Source: Nostoc cf. edaphicum LEGE 07299 (GTDB lineage Bacteria > Cyanobacteriota > Cyanobacteriia > Cyanobacteriales > Nostocaceae). Taken from it: 8,517 bases of DNA. The notes under the pieces were generated by a model that worked only from the letters and a program-made list of their open reading frames with translations, searched no databases and was not told the DNA's origin. The position numbers and the translations under genes are program-made. Shown in pieces: positions 1-5,176 of the stretch. Numbering within the stretch: position 1 is the stretch's first letter; every line of letters starts with the position of its first letter. The stretch covers positions 1-8,517 of the forward strand of contig NZ_JADEXF010000097.1 of NCBI RefSeq assembly GCF_015207245.1, given 5' to 3'.

Positions 1-1
1 G

Positions 2-1396
2 AAATATGGTCAGACATTTACAGAATTTAATCCTAACCAACAGGCAAGTCAAGCGATTGAAAAATTACAAAAACTCCAAATAGCCGATGGTGGTTTTGCT
101 GCTTTCCCCGGACAAGAAAAATCCGACCCTTGGGTTTCTTCCTATACGGGTGAATCTTTGGCTAAAGCCGGTCAGGTGTTCCCTAATTTAGTCGATTCTG
201 CAATGGTGCTTCGCCTGAAAGCTTATTTACAAAAAGTTCTAGCAAACCCCGGAGAATACAACTTTTGCAAACAACTACTCTGTAAAAGGCAACTGCAACT
301 TAATGCTTTAATCTCCTTAGCAGAATTAGGAGACAAACGCAATACTTTCCTCGCAGATATTTATGAACAGCGTAATAATTTTGATGTAACAACTCAAATT
401 AAACTAGCGCGATACTTATCTCAATTCCCAGAATGGCAAGATGAATCTCAACAATTAGTGAATAAGCTGCAACAGAATATCTATGAAACTGGCCGCACAG
501 CAGTTGTAAGTTTACCCAGAAGTTGGGGATGGATGAGTTCATCTACTGCGACGCAAGCGCAAGCTTTACGCTTATTTATTGCCAAACAGAGTAAACCCGA
601 AGTTATAGATAAATTATTCCAAAGTCTTCTGGCATTACGACGCGATGGTACATGGCAAACCAACTATAATAATGCCCAAGCTTTAACAGCTTTGGTAGAT
701 TATAGTCAACTGCAACCCACGCCACCTAATTTTGTTGCCACAGTGGAATTAGCTGGTAATAAGTTAGGAGAAAATCGTTTTGAAGGTTACAAAAATCCTA
801 GTTTACAACTAATTCTGCCGATGAATCTATTACCTCGTGGGCGTAATGATTTAACCCTGCAAAAATCAGGTAATGGCACTTTGCACTATCTGGTTGCTTA
901 CAATTATCGCTTGCAAGGAAATCAACCAGGTAGATTTAACGGACTACGCATAACACGAGAAATTAGTCAAGTTAATAAAGAGAAAGTTTTGCAAAAAACA
1001 GGTCTTTATGCTTTCGATAAACCCTTGACTTTAGCCTCTGGACAGGTGTTTGATATTGGTTTAGAAATCATCGCCGATCATCCTGTGGATCATCTGGTGA
1101 TAAAAGATCCCCTACCATCAGGTTTTGAGGCGGTGGATGCGAGTTTTCAAACTGCTACAGCTGCATTACAAGCAAAAGCCGATAGCTGGGAACTTGGTTT
1201 TAAGAATGTGTACCGCGATCGCATTATCGCCTACGCCGGCCACCTGGAACCAGGAGTTTATAGTCTGCATTACTTAGTCCGTTCTGTGACACCTGGGACA
1301 TTTTCTTGGCCTGGTGCTGAAGTTCACCTGCAATATGCGCCAGAAGAATTTGGGCGCACTGCTGAGTCTATATTAATACTGGAGGATAGGAAGTAA
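2..1396 (+). CDS. Alpha-2-macroglobulin-like protein, C-terminal part (5' end outside window)
   Basis: The reading frame is open from the first full codon at base 2, so the gene begins upstream; a TTG at 158 is internal, not the start. The visible 464 codons end at TAA 1394-1396. The early stretch ADGGFAAFPGQ, followed by a helical repeat-like region rich in Leu/Ala, resembles the alpha/alpha-barrel thioester domain of bacterial alpha-2-macroglobulins. The last ~200 residues (from about LPMNLLPRG, ending in HYLVRSVTPGTFSWPGAEV) resemble the C-terminal beta-sandwich and receptor-binding-like domains. Family members are very large, usually lipoprotein or periplasmic proteins thought to trap proteases, often paired with penicillin-binding protein PBP1c. 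The Cys-Gln thioester motif would lie upstream and cannot be checked. The last ~60 codons are duplicated at 1919-2100. The family call is from recognition of the C-terminus, without a database search. Confidence 0.85.
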   Translation, partial: KYGQTFTEFNPNQQASQAIEKLQKLQIADGGFAAFPGQEKSDPWVSSYTGESLAKAGQVFPNLVDSAMVLRLKAYLQKVLANPGEYNFCKQLLCKRQLQLNALISLAELGDKRNTFLADIYEQRNNFDVTTQIKLARYLSQFPEWQDESQQLVNKLQQNIYETGRTAVVSLPRSWGWMSSSTATQAQALRLFIAKQSKPEVIDKLFQSLLALRRDGTWQTNYNNAQALTALVDYSQLQPTPPNFVATVELAGNKLGENRFEGYKNPSLQLILPMNLLPRGRNDLTLQKSGNGTLHYLVAYNYRLQGNQPGRFNGLRITREISQVNKEKVLQKTGLYAFDKPLTLASGQVFDIGLEIIADHPVDHLVIKDPLPSGFEAVDASFQTATAALQAKADSWELGFKNVYRDRIIAYAGHLEPGVYSLHYLVRSVTPGTFSWPGAEVHLQYAPEEFGRTAESILILEDRK

Positions 1397-1496
1397 TAAT
1401 TTATGCCATCTTTGGCTACAACAAATCTAAAAATCTTTCCAAGTCTATACGGGCCTGCTTTAAAATCTTAGCTAGGGTGGAACGCTTAACTGGGCG
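1215..1496. repeat. Direct repeat, copy 1: macroglobulin 3' end plus hicA 3' end
   Basis: This segment holds the last ~60 codons of the macroglobulin gene, the 19-bp spacer and the last ~27 codons of hicA. It recurs in the same orientation at 1919-2190, offset by exactly 704 bp up to base 1450 and by 694 bp after a 10-bp gap. Reading the two by eye, the coding part (182 bp) differs at 13 positions with no indel. The first 54 bp after the stop differ at 7. Similarity starts at the HIP1 octamer at 1215 and fades after about 1490. Confidence 0.9.
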
Positions 1497-1643
1497 GTGA
1501 TCTGGAACAGTTAATTTTAAGACTTCATTTGGTATGCTTTTTTCCAATCTAATGTGACTACCTCGCTGGCGTACAACTATCCATCCATCCCGTTCTAAAG
1601 CAGCGATAATCTGAGTGTAAGGTAAATTGTGAACTTTGCTCAC
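1416..1643 (-). CDS. hicA: HicA-family mRNA interferase toxin
   Basis: This encodes a 75-residue protein when started at the GTG at 1643-1641. The first four bases of the gene form a GTGA overlap with the hicB stop codon, the normal translational coupling in hicBA operons. An ATG at 1685 would add 14 residues lying inside hicB and is less likely. The sequence fits the double-stranded-RNA-binding-like HicA fold: N-terminal LPYTQIIAALERDGW, then RGSH with the presumed catalytic His30, then a VPDHRPVKRSTLAKIL segment before the C-terminal helix. HicA toxins cleave mRNA until bound by HicB. The gene is convergent with the macroglobulin gene, with only 19 bp between stop codons. Its 3' end is duplicated in broken form at 2120-2190. 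Confidence 0.88.
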   Translation of the reverse strand: MSKVHNLPYTQIIAALERDGWIVVRQRGSHIRLEKSIPNEVLKLTVPDHRPVKRSTLAKILKQARIDLERFLDLL

Positions 1644-1843
1644 AGTACCAATTCCCTGACTATTACGCCTTCTTGAGTAATCCATTCATCTTCCAATGGC
1701 TCAAGGTAAAGTTCTATTGCTTCTTGGATATTCTCTAATGCTTCTTCTAATGTTTCTCCTTCACTGATACAGCCAGGAAGTGAGGGAACATGGACGGTGT
1801 ATCCGCCTTCGTCACTGGATTCTAATACAACTCTGAGTTTCAT
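1640..1843 (-). CDS. hicB: HicB-family antitoxin (short form)
   Basis: This 67-residue protein has the HicB core: an MKLRVVLE first strand, EGGYTVHVPSLPGC (the conserved G-Y-x-V-x-x-P-x-L-P-G-C signature), SEGETLEEALENI, and an AIELYLE helix. It matches the small HicB class that has the partial RNase-H fold only. No C-terminal helix-turn-helix or ribbon-helix-helix domain is visible, so autoregulation by direct DNA binding is not supported by sequence. The ATG at 1843-1841 is preceded by AACTTTATTGTCAAGTT, with no clear Shine-Dalgarno. Its stop overlaps the hicA GTG start. The antitoxin precedes the toxin, the less common of the two hic gene orders but frequent in cyanobacteria. Its role is to bind and neutralise HicA. 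Confidence 0.88.
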   Translation of the reverse strand: MKLRVVLESSDEGGYTVHVPSLPGCISEGETLEEALENIQEAIELYLEPLEDEWITQEGVIVRELVL

Positions 1844-1875
1844 AACTTGACAATAAAGTTACTTTTTTATTTTCA

Positions 1876-2100
1876 ATGATTTATGGCGATCGCACTACCA
1901 CTAGTAAGAGAAGAGAAGGCGATCGCATTATCGCCTATGCCGACCACCTGGAACCAGGAGTTTATAGCCTCCATTACTTAGTCCGTTCTGTGACACCTGG
2001 TACGTTTTCTTGGTCTGGTGCAGAAGTTCACTTGCAATATGCACCAGAAGAATTTGGGCGCACTGCTGAGTCTATATTAATACCGGAGGATGGAAAGTAA
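1876..2100 (+). pseudogene. Duplicated C-terminal fragment of the alpha-2-macroglobulin gene
   Basis: An ATG at 1876 opens a 74-codon frame. Its first ~14 residues are unrelated and low in complexity (encoded partly by a HIP1 site at 1886). From GDRIIAYADHLEPG onward it copies the last ~60 residues of the macroglobulin, ending in EDGK instead of EDRK. There is no ribosome-binding site before the ATG and no signal peptide, and the fragment is only the end of a large extracytoplasmic protein, so a functional product is unlikely. Four residues differ from copy 1 (G to D, P to S, L to P, R to G) while eight codons differ silently, which is more constraint than expected for a fragment that was never translated. 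Confidence 0.8.
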
Positions 2101-2190
2101 TTATTGATACTATCTTTAGCTACAACAAGTCTAAAAATCTTTCCAAGTATATACTCAAATTTTAGCTAGGGTAGAAGGCCTAACTAGCCG
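1919..2190. repeat. Direct repeat, copy 2 (truncated, 10-bp deletion)
   Basis: This is the second copy of the 1215-1496 segment. Its left edge is again a HIP1 octamer (1919-1926); the bases to the left (AAGAGAAG) do not match copy 1. It lacks the ten bases equivalent to 1451-1460. Similarity ends near 2184-2190, after which the sequence is unrelated to hicA. Together with copy 1 it flanks the intact hicBA pair, as expected from a tandem duplication of a ~704-bp unit followed by decay, or from insertion with partial duplication. Confidence 0.9.
2120..2190 (-). pseudogene. hicA 3'-end remnant (frameshifted)
   Basis: On the - strand this reads like the last ~27 codons of hicA (a degenerate version of RPVKRSTLAKIL). 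A 10-bp deletion relative to the intact gene then shifts the frame into a TGA right after the Ala-Lys-Ile codons. The original final codons (Leu-Asp/Thr-Leu-Leu-stop region, stop at 2122-2120) are still recognisable at the DNA level. No 5' part of hicA and no hicB copy lie upstream, so the remnant is dead. It is the downstream half of repeat copy 2. Confidence 0.82.
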
Positions 2191-2240
2191 ATTTGGTTTT
2201 TCTGAGCGCAGGAAACGCTCATACAAGACCATTTCTTAAC

Positions 2241-2267
2241 AAACGTACTTAAGTAAAAGCTACGTTT
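2241..2267. promoter_or_regulatory. Nested dyad symmetry, candidate operator
   Basis: An outer inverted repeat AAACGTA (2241-2247) / TACGTTT (2261-2267) with a 13-bp spacer overlaps a perfect 10-bp palindrome, TACTTAAGTA, at 2246-2255. It lies 55-80 bp upstream of the possible -10 at 2322 and about 130 bp upstream of the first short ORF, a plausible place for a regulator of the cassette. No known cyanobacterial regulator box (NtcA, Fur, Pho) matches. In such AT-rich DNA chance dyads are common. Confidence 0.25.
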
Positions 2268-2378
2268 ATTACATAGATATGTTGAAGTTAAAGTAAAAAC
2301 AATAACAGTAAATTAGCTGGTTACAATTTAGCATCAGCCTCAATACGATATAACACAATACACCTAAAACCCTGATAT

Positions 2379-2386
2379 GGAGGTGA
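2379..2386 (+). promoter_or_regulatory. Near-ideal Shine-Dalgarno for a 12-codon ORF
   Basis: GGAGGTGA is close to perfectly complementary to the 16S rRNA 3' end and lies 8 bases before the ATG at 2395. It is the strongest ribosome-binding site in the window, yet the frame it serves closes after 12 codons. This suggests a translated leader peptide, or a gene cut short by a stop. Confidence 0.5.
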
Positions 2387-2394
2387 GATTTATC

Positions 2395-2433
2395 ATGTCT
2401 TCAAAGACCAATTATCCACACACTCTTAACTAA
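2395..2433 (+). CDS. Possible 12-residue leader peptide or remnant of a small gene
   Basis: ATG at 2395 encodes MSSKTNYPHTLN and stops at TAA 2431-2433. Support is only the excellent ribosome-binding site at ideal spacing; there is no homology I recognise. The frame continues, through a second stop (TAG 2452-2454), into the 34-codon ORF at 2491. A short gene broken by two stops is therefore an alternative to a true leader peptide. No run of regulatory codons or terminator/antiterminator pair, as in classical attenuators, is visible downstream. Confidence 0.3.
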   Translation: MSSKTNYPHTLN

Positions 2434-2490
2434 ACCTGCAATATCACAAATTAGACATTATTTGCTATTCAAATAGTGGGTTTTGAGCTA

Positions 2491-2595
2491 ATGACTATTA
2501 AAAAAACTTTGGGAATTGAACAACCAAAGCTTGAGCAGATTACCCTTCCTTTAACAAAGTCGAAAAGTTACTTCTGCTTGAATATTAAACATTGA
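2491..2595 (+). CDS. Short ORF, 34 residues, unrecognised
   Basis: ATG at 2491 opens a frame ending at TGA 2593-2595, 18 bp before the oxidase ATG at 2614 and in the same reading frame as it. The product starts MTIKKTLGIEQPKLEQI and ends YFCLNIKH. It is Lys-rich, with one Cys, one Tyr, one Phe and no Trp. There is no double-Gly cleavage motif, membrane segment or signal peptide. The ribosome-binding site is poor (only GAG three bases before the ATG). The size and its position ahead of tailoring enzymes recall a RiPP precursor, but no precursor family is recognised. It could equally be non-coding leader or a lost N-terminal extension of the oxidase. Confidence 0.25.
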   Translation: MTIKKTLGIEQPKLEQITLPLTKSKSYFCLNIKH

Positions 2596-2613
2596 AAATC
2601 GGCACAATTAAAA

Positions 2614-3327
2614 ATGCAACAAGTACTAGCATTGATTGAACAAAAGAAGCAAGAATTTGCTCAACTGCCCTTGTTTGATTTTATGCAAGATAAAAGTATA
2701 AATCCCAGACAAAGGCTAGCTTGGGCACCATGTGCTGCTCATTTTATTATGAATTTTGGAGAACTGAATAAGTATTTTTTGCGAGTAGAACCAACAAACG
2801 ATCCAATTCAGACATTAATTAACAAACATACTTATGAAGATGACCATCATTGGTTGTGGTTTCTGGAAGATTTGAAAAACCTAGAATTTGACAAATCCTT
2901 GCAATTTAGTGATGCATTAAAGTTTCTTTGGAGTGAAGAAACTAAAAATGCTCGCTGGTTGAACTATCAACTCTATCGATATACTTCGCAAGCTACTCCT
3001 ATTCAAAAAATAATAGTCATTGAAATTACTGAAGCAACGGGCAATATAATGTTGTCCATAGCAGCAGAGATTGGCAAAGAAATTAAAGCAATTACCCAAA
3101 AACAATGCCGATATTTTGCAGATTTCCATTTGGACGTTGAAACTGGTCACATGACAGGTTCATCTGGAATAGATCGATTGTTACAAGATATTCAACTATC
3201 AGAATCAGCCCAACAAGAAGCTTTTGAACTGGTTGAGAACTTATTTACGGTTTTCACCCAATTTACAAATAGTCTTTTGGTATATGCCAAAACCCATAAA
3301 ATTGAGCAATTATTGAAAGCTGGATAA
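2614..3327 (+). CDS. Heme-oxygenase-like (CADD/TenA-fold) putative diiron oxygenase
   Basis: This 237-residue, all-helical, soluble protein lacks signal or membrane segments. Recognisable features are QRLAWAPCAAHFIMNFGELNKY (about 33-54, split here as QRLAWAP and FGELNKY), a metal-ligand-type segment HTYEDDHHWLWF at 72-83 (E75, H78/H79), E140, and H172-x3-E176-x2-H179. The spacing of E140, H172, E176 and H179 equals that of the diiron ligands I recall for chlamydial CADD (E142, H174, D178, H181), so a dinuclear iron site is likely. Family members oxidise amino acids or fatty acids, for example by N-oxygenation, C-C cleavage or nitrile formation as in AetD, which is of similar size. The start has no clear ribosome-binding site, but the N-terminus fits the fold. 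It is followed after 67 bp by the halogenase, suggesting co-transcription. The substrate is unknown; DUF3865-like proteins are the main alternative assignment. Confidence 0.72.
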   Translation: MQQVLALIEQKKQEFAQLPLFDFMQDKSINPRQRLAWAPCAAHFIMNFGELNKYFLRVEPTNDPIQTLINKHTYEDDHHWLWFLEDLKNLEFDKSLQFSDALKFLWSEETKNARWLNYQLYRYTSQATPIQKIIVIEITEATGNIMLSIAAEIGKEIKAITQKQCRYFADFHLDVETGHMTGSSGIDRLLQDIQLSESAQQEAFELVENLFTVFTQFTNSLLVYAKTHKIEQLLKAG

Positions 3328-3394
3328 ATTAACGAATCAGCTTATTGGAATTTACAATTAATACCTAATTAAAGCCGAAAGGAGAACTTTTACT

Positions 3395-5059
3395 ATGTCA
3401 CAGTATGTACAAAATGTTGTAATTGTTGGTGGCGGTTCAGCCGGTTGGATGACGGCAGCTTATTTGAGCAAAGCCTTGAAAAAAAATGTTCAGATTACTC
3501 TGGTAGAGTCTTCTAATATTACAAAAATTGGAGTTGGCGAAGCAACTTTTAGTAGTATTAAGTCATTTTTTGATTTTCTGGGATTACAAGAGTATGAATG
3601 GATGCCAAAATGCAATGCTACTTATAAGATGGGGATTAAATTTGTTGATTGGAATTCAGATAGAAGACACTTTTACCACCCTTTTGAAAGATTTGATTTT
3701 ATTGATGGATTCAGTATCTCTGAATGGTGGTTAAAACTTAAGAGTGCCAATGAGCCATTTGATTACTCCTGCTTCATGGCACCGACGCTGTGCGATCGTC
3801 AAAGGTCTCCGAGATATCTTAATGGCAAAATCTTTGATGACAGAGTTGAACATTTATTCTCAGAGAAACATTTTTCTGAAAAAAATCTCATAACACTTGC
3901 TGATGCCGAAGGGCAATATCCTTACGCCTACCATTTTGATGCAAATCTAATTGCTAGATTCTTGAAAGACTATTCAATACAGAGGGGTGTGAAACAAATT
4001 GTTGATGATGTGGTGGATGTAAATTTAACTGAGGATGGAAGCATAGATAGTCTCAACACTAACGAGCATGGCATTCTCAGTGGAGACCTTTTCATTGACT
4101 GTACTGGTTTCCGTGGTCTTTTGATTAACAAAGCTCTTGGTGAGCCATTCATTTCTTATTCAGAGTCGCTACTGTGCGATCGCGCGATCGCTATACAGAT
4201 ACCAAGCGATATTCAAAAAAATGGCATCAACCCTTACACAACTGCAACTGCTCTCTCATCAGGTTGGGTCTGGAATATACCTTTGTATGGTAGAAATGGT
4301 ACAGGGTACGTTTATTCCAGCGCCTTCATCTCTGCGGATGAAGCAGAACAAGAATTTCGCCAGCATCTAGGAAATGTTGCTGATAATTGCAAAGCCTCTC
4401 ATATCCAGATGAGGATTGGACGTAACAGAAACTCATGGGTGAAAAACTGTGTAGCAATAGGGCTTTCCAGTGGCTTTGTTGAACCATTGGAATCTACTGG
4501 CATATTTTTTATTCAGCATGGAATTGAAGAGCTAGTCAATCACTTTCCAGGGAAGTCGTTCAATGAAGAGTTGATCCGCAACTATAATAGAGCGATCGCT
4601 AATTGTTTAGATGGTGTTCGGGACTTTTTAGTACTCCATTATCGTGCCAGCGATCGAGCAGATACAAAGTTTTGGCAAGCAACCAAGCAAGAAATTAAAG
4701 TTCCTACGGAACTGCAAGAAAAGTTAAAGTTGTGGAGAAGAAGATTACCAAATAAAAAGAATATTAATCCATATTTTCATGGCTTCGAGACATACTCTTA
4801 TTCGGTAATGTTACTCGGACTCAATCATAAGCCTGAAGGTAGTTTACCTCTGCTGGAGCATCTTGACGACGAGAAGGCGCTAACTAAATTTAAGGCAATT
4901 AAGGAAAAAGCCAATTACCTGAGCAAAAATCTGCCCTCTCAATATGAATATTTAACTTATGTAATCAAGTCTCAAGAACAGTCAGAATACCTCAGCGACA
5001 ATCATTTTCCGACATCATCAATTAGCGATAGCGCATATCAAATTCCTGTGCCAATTTAA
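3395..5059 (+). CDS. Tryptophan-halogenase-family flavin-dependent halogenase
   Basis: This 554-residue enzyme is expected to use FADH2, O2 and halide to chlorinate or brominate an electron-rich ring. The N-terminal FAD site is VVGGGSAGWM-like (GGGSAG 12-17), followed by KIGVGEAT (44-51). The catalytic lysine is K78 in ATYKMGI, equivalent to Lys79 of PrnA/RebH. The WxWxIP signature is intact as WVWNIP (291-296), and the active-site glutamate is E366 in EPLESTGI. The length is normal for the family. The start ATG is preceded by AAAGGAGA about 10 bases upstream. FADH2 must come from a separate flavin reductase, and none is in the window. The family also contains enzymes acting on indoles, pyrroles, phenols, peptides and carrier-bound substrates, so free Trp as substrate is only a possibility. 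Coding DNA contains a tandem HIP1 pair at 4176. Confidence 0.93.
   Translation: MSQYVQNVVIVGGGSAGWMTAAYLSKALKKNVQITLVESSNITKIGVGEATFSSIKSFFDFLGLQEYEWMPKCNATYKMGIKFVDWNSDRRHFYHPFERFDFIDGFSISEWWLKLKSANEPFDYSCFMAPTLCDRQRSPRYLNGKIFDDRVEHLFSEKHFSEKNLITLADAEGQYPYAYHFDANLIARFLKDYSIQRGVKQIVDDVVDVNLTEDGSIDSLNTNEHGILSGDLFIDCTGFRGLLINKALGEPFISYSESLLCDRAIAIQIPSDIQKNGINPYTTATALSSGWVWNIPLYGRNGTGYVYSSAFISADEAEQEFRQHLGNVADNCKASHIQMRIGRNRNSWVKNCVAIGLSSGFVEPLESTGIFFIQHGIEELVNHFPGKSFNEELIRNYNRAIANCLDGVRDFLVLHYRASDRADTKFWQATKQEIKVPTELQEKLKLWRRRLPNKKNINPYFHGFETYSYSVMLLGLNHKPEGSLPLLEHLDDEKALTKFKAIKEKANYLSKNLPSQYEYLTYVIKSQEQSEYLSDNHFPTSSISDSAYQIPVPI
4176..4191. repeat. Two adjacent HIP1 octamers
   Basis: GCGATCGC occurs twice head to tail inside the halogenase gene, encoding Cys-Asp-Arg-Ala-Ile-Ala. 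Single copies lie at 1215, 1886, 1919, 4592, 6686 and 7840. HIP1 is over-represented in many cyanobacterial genomes, and its density here supports the taxonomic call. Perfect tandem doubling is less usual. Confidence 0.95.
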
Positions 5060-5063
5060 TATA

Positions 5064-5152
5064 GGACTTACGCAAACAATAGTCAAAACTTTGATTTTCA
5101 GGTAGGGGCAATTCATGAATTGCCCCTACTGCGTGTATTTTTGCGTAAGTCC
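5064..5152. mobile_element. MITE-like dispersed repeat (89 bp) with terminal and internal inverted repeats
   Basis: Perfect 13-bp terminal inverted repeats, GGACTTACGCAAA (5064-5076) and TTTGCGTAAGTCC (5140-5152), enclose a perfect 28-bp palindrome at 5102-5129 built on TAGGGGCAATTC. Its - strand translation includes GAIHELPL, a peptide I know as a recurrent spurious motif in cyanobacterial annotations, which indicates a repeat present in many copies. It begins four bases after the halogenase stop codon and ends 24 bp before the monooxygenase ATG, leaving the latter's ribosome-binding site intact. In RNA it would fold into a long hairpin with a cruciform-like core, which could lower read-through or stabilise the upstream message. 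No transposase is encoded. Confidence 0.8.
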
Positions 5153-5176
5153 GATAATAATTGAGGAGAACCCAAG

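Larger units (their letters stand above)
2191..2613. other. Gene-poor leader region of the oxidase-halogenase cassette
   Basis: These 423 bases hold no recognised gene. From left to right they contain a small hairpin (TGAGCG/CGCTCA, 2203-2221) without a useful T-run, nested dyads at 2241-2267, and an AT-rich stretch with a possible -10 hexamer TACAAT at 2322-2327 but no convincing -35 at 17 bp. A strong ribosome-binding site follows at 2379-2386, then two short ORFs (2395-2433 and 2491-2595). The promoter of the downstream genes most likely lies here, but I cannot place it firmly. Confidence 0.5.

Noticed and set aside
481..663. 60-codon - strand frame inside the macroglobulin gene
   Set aside because: Antisense shadow of a well-supported coding region, with no recognisable protein. 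The same holds for the antisense and out-of-frame stretches within 2917-3150, 3528-4370, 5244-5429, 5914-6210 and 6969-7486.
1644..1685. Upstream ATG start for hicA (adds 14 residues)
   Set aside because: The added residues are encoded inside hicB and do not look like a HicA N-terminus; the GTG overlapping the hicB stop gives the usual size and coupling.
1844..1914. TTGACA at 1847-1852 as a + strand promoter for the duplicated macroglobulin fragment
   Set aside because: No suitable -10 at 16-18 bp, no ribosome-binding site for ATG 1876, and the downstream frame is a gene fragment.
2203..2221. Small hairpin TGAGCG/CGCTCA as a terminator
   Set aside because: The stem is only six pairs and the T-run lies before it on the + strand and as A's after it on the - strand, so it does not fit an intrinsic terminator in either direction.
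2308..2324. NtcA-like site GTA...TAC before the possible -10 hexamer
   Set aside because: The spacer is 11 bases, whereas NtcA needs GTA-N8-TAC; no better match lies nearby.
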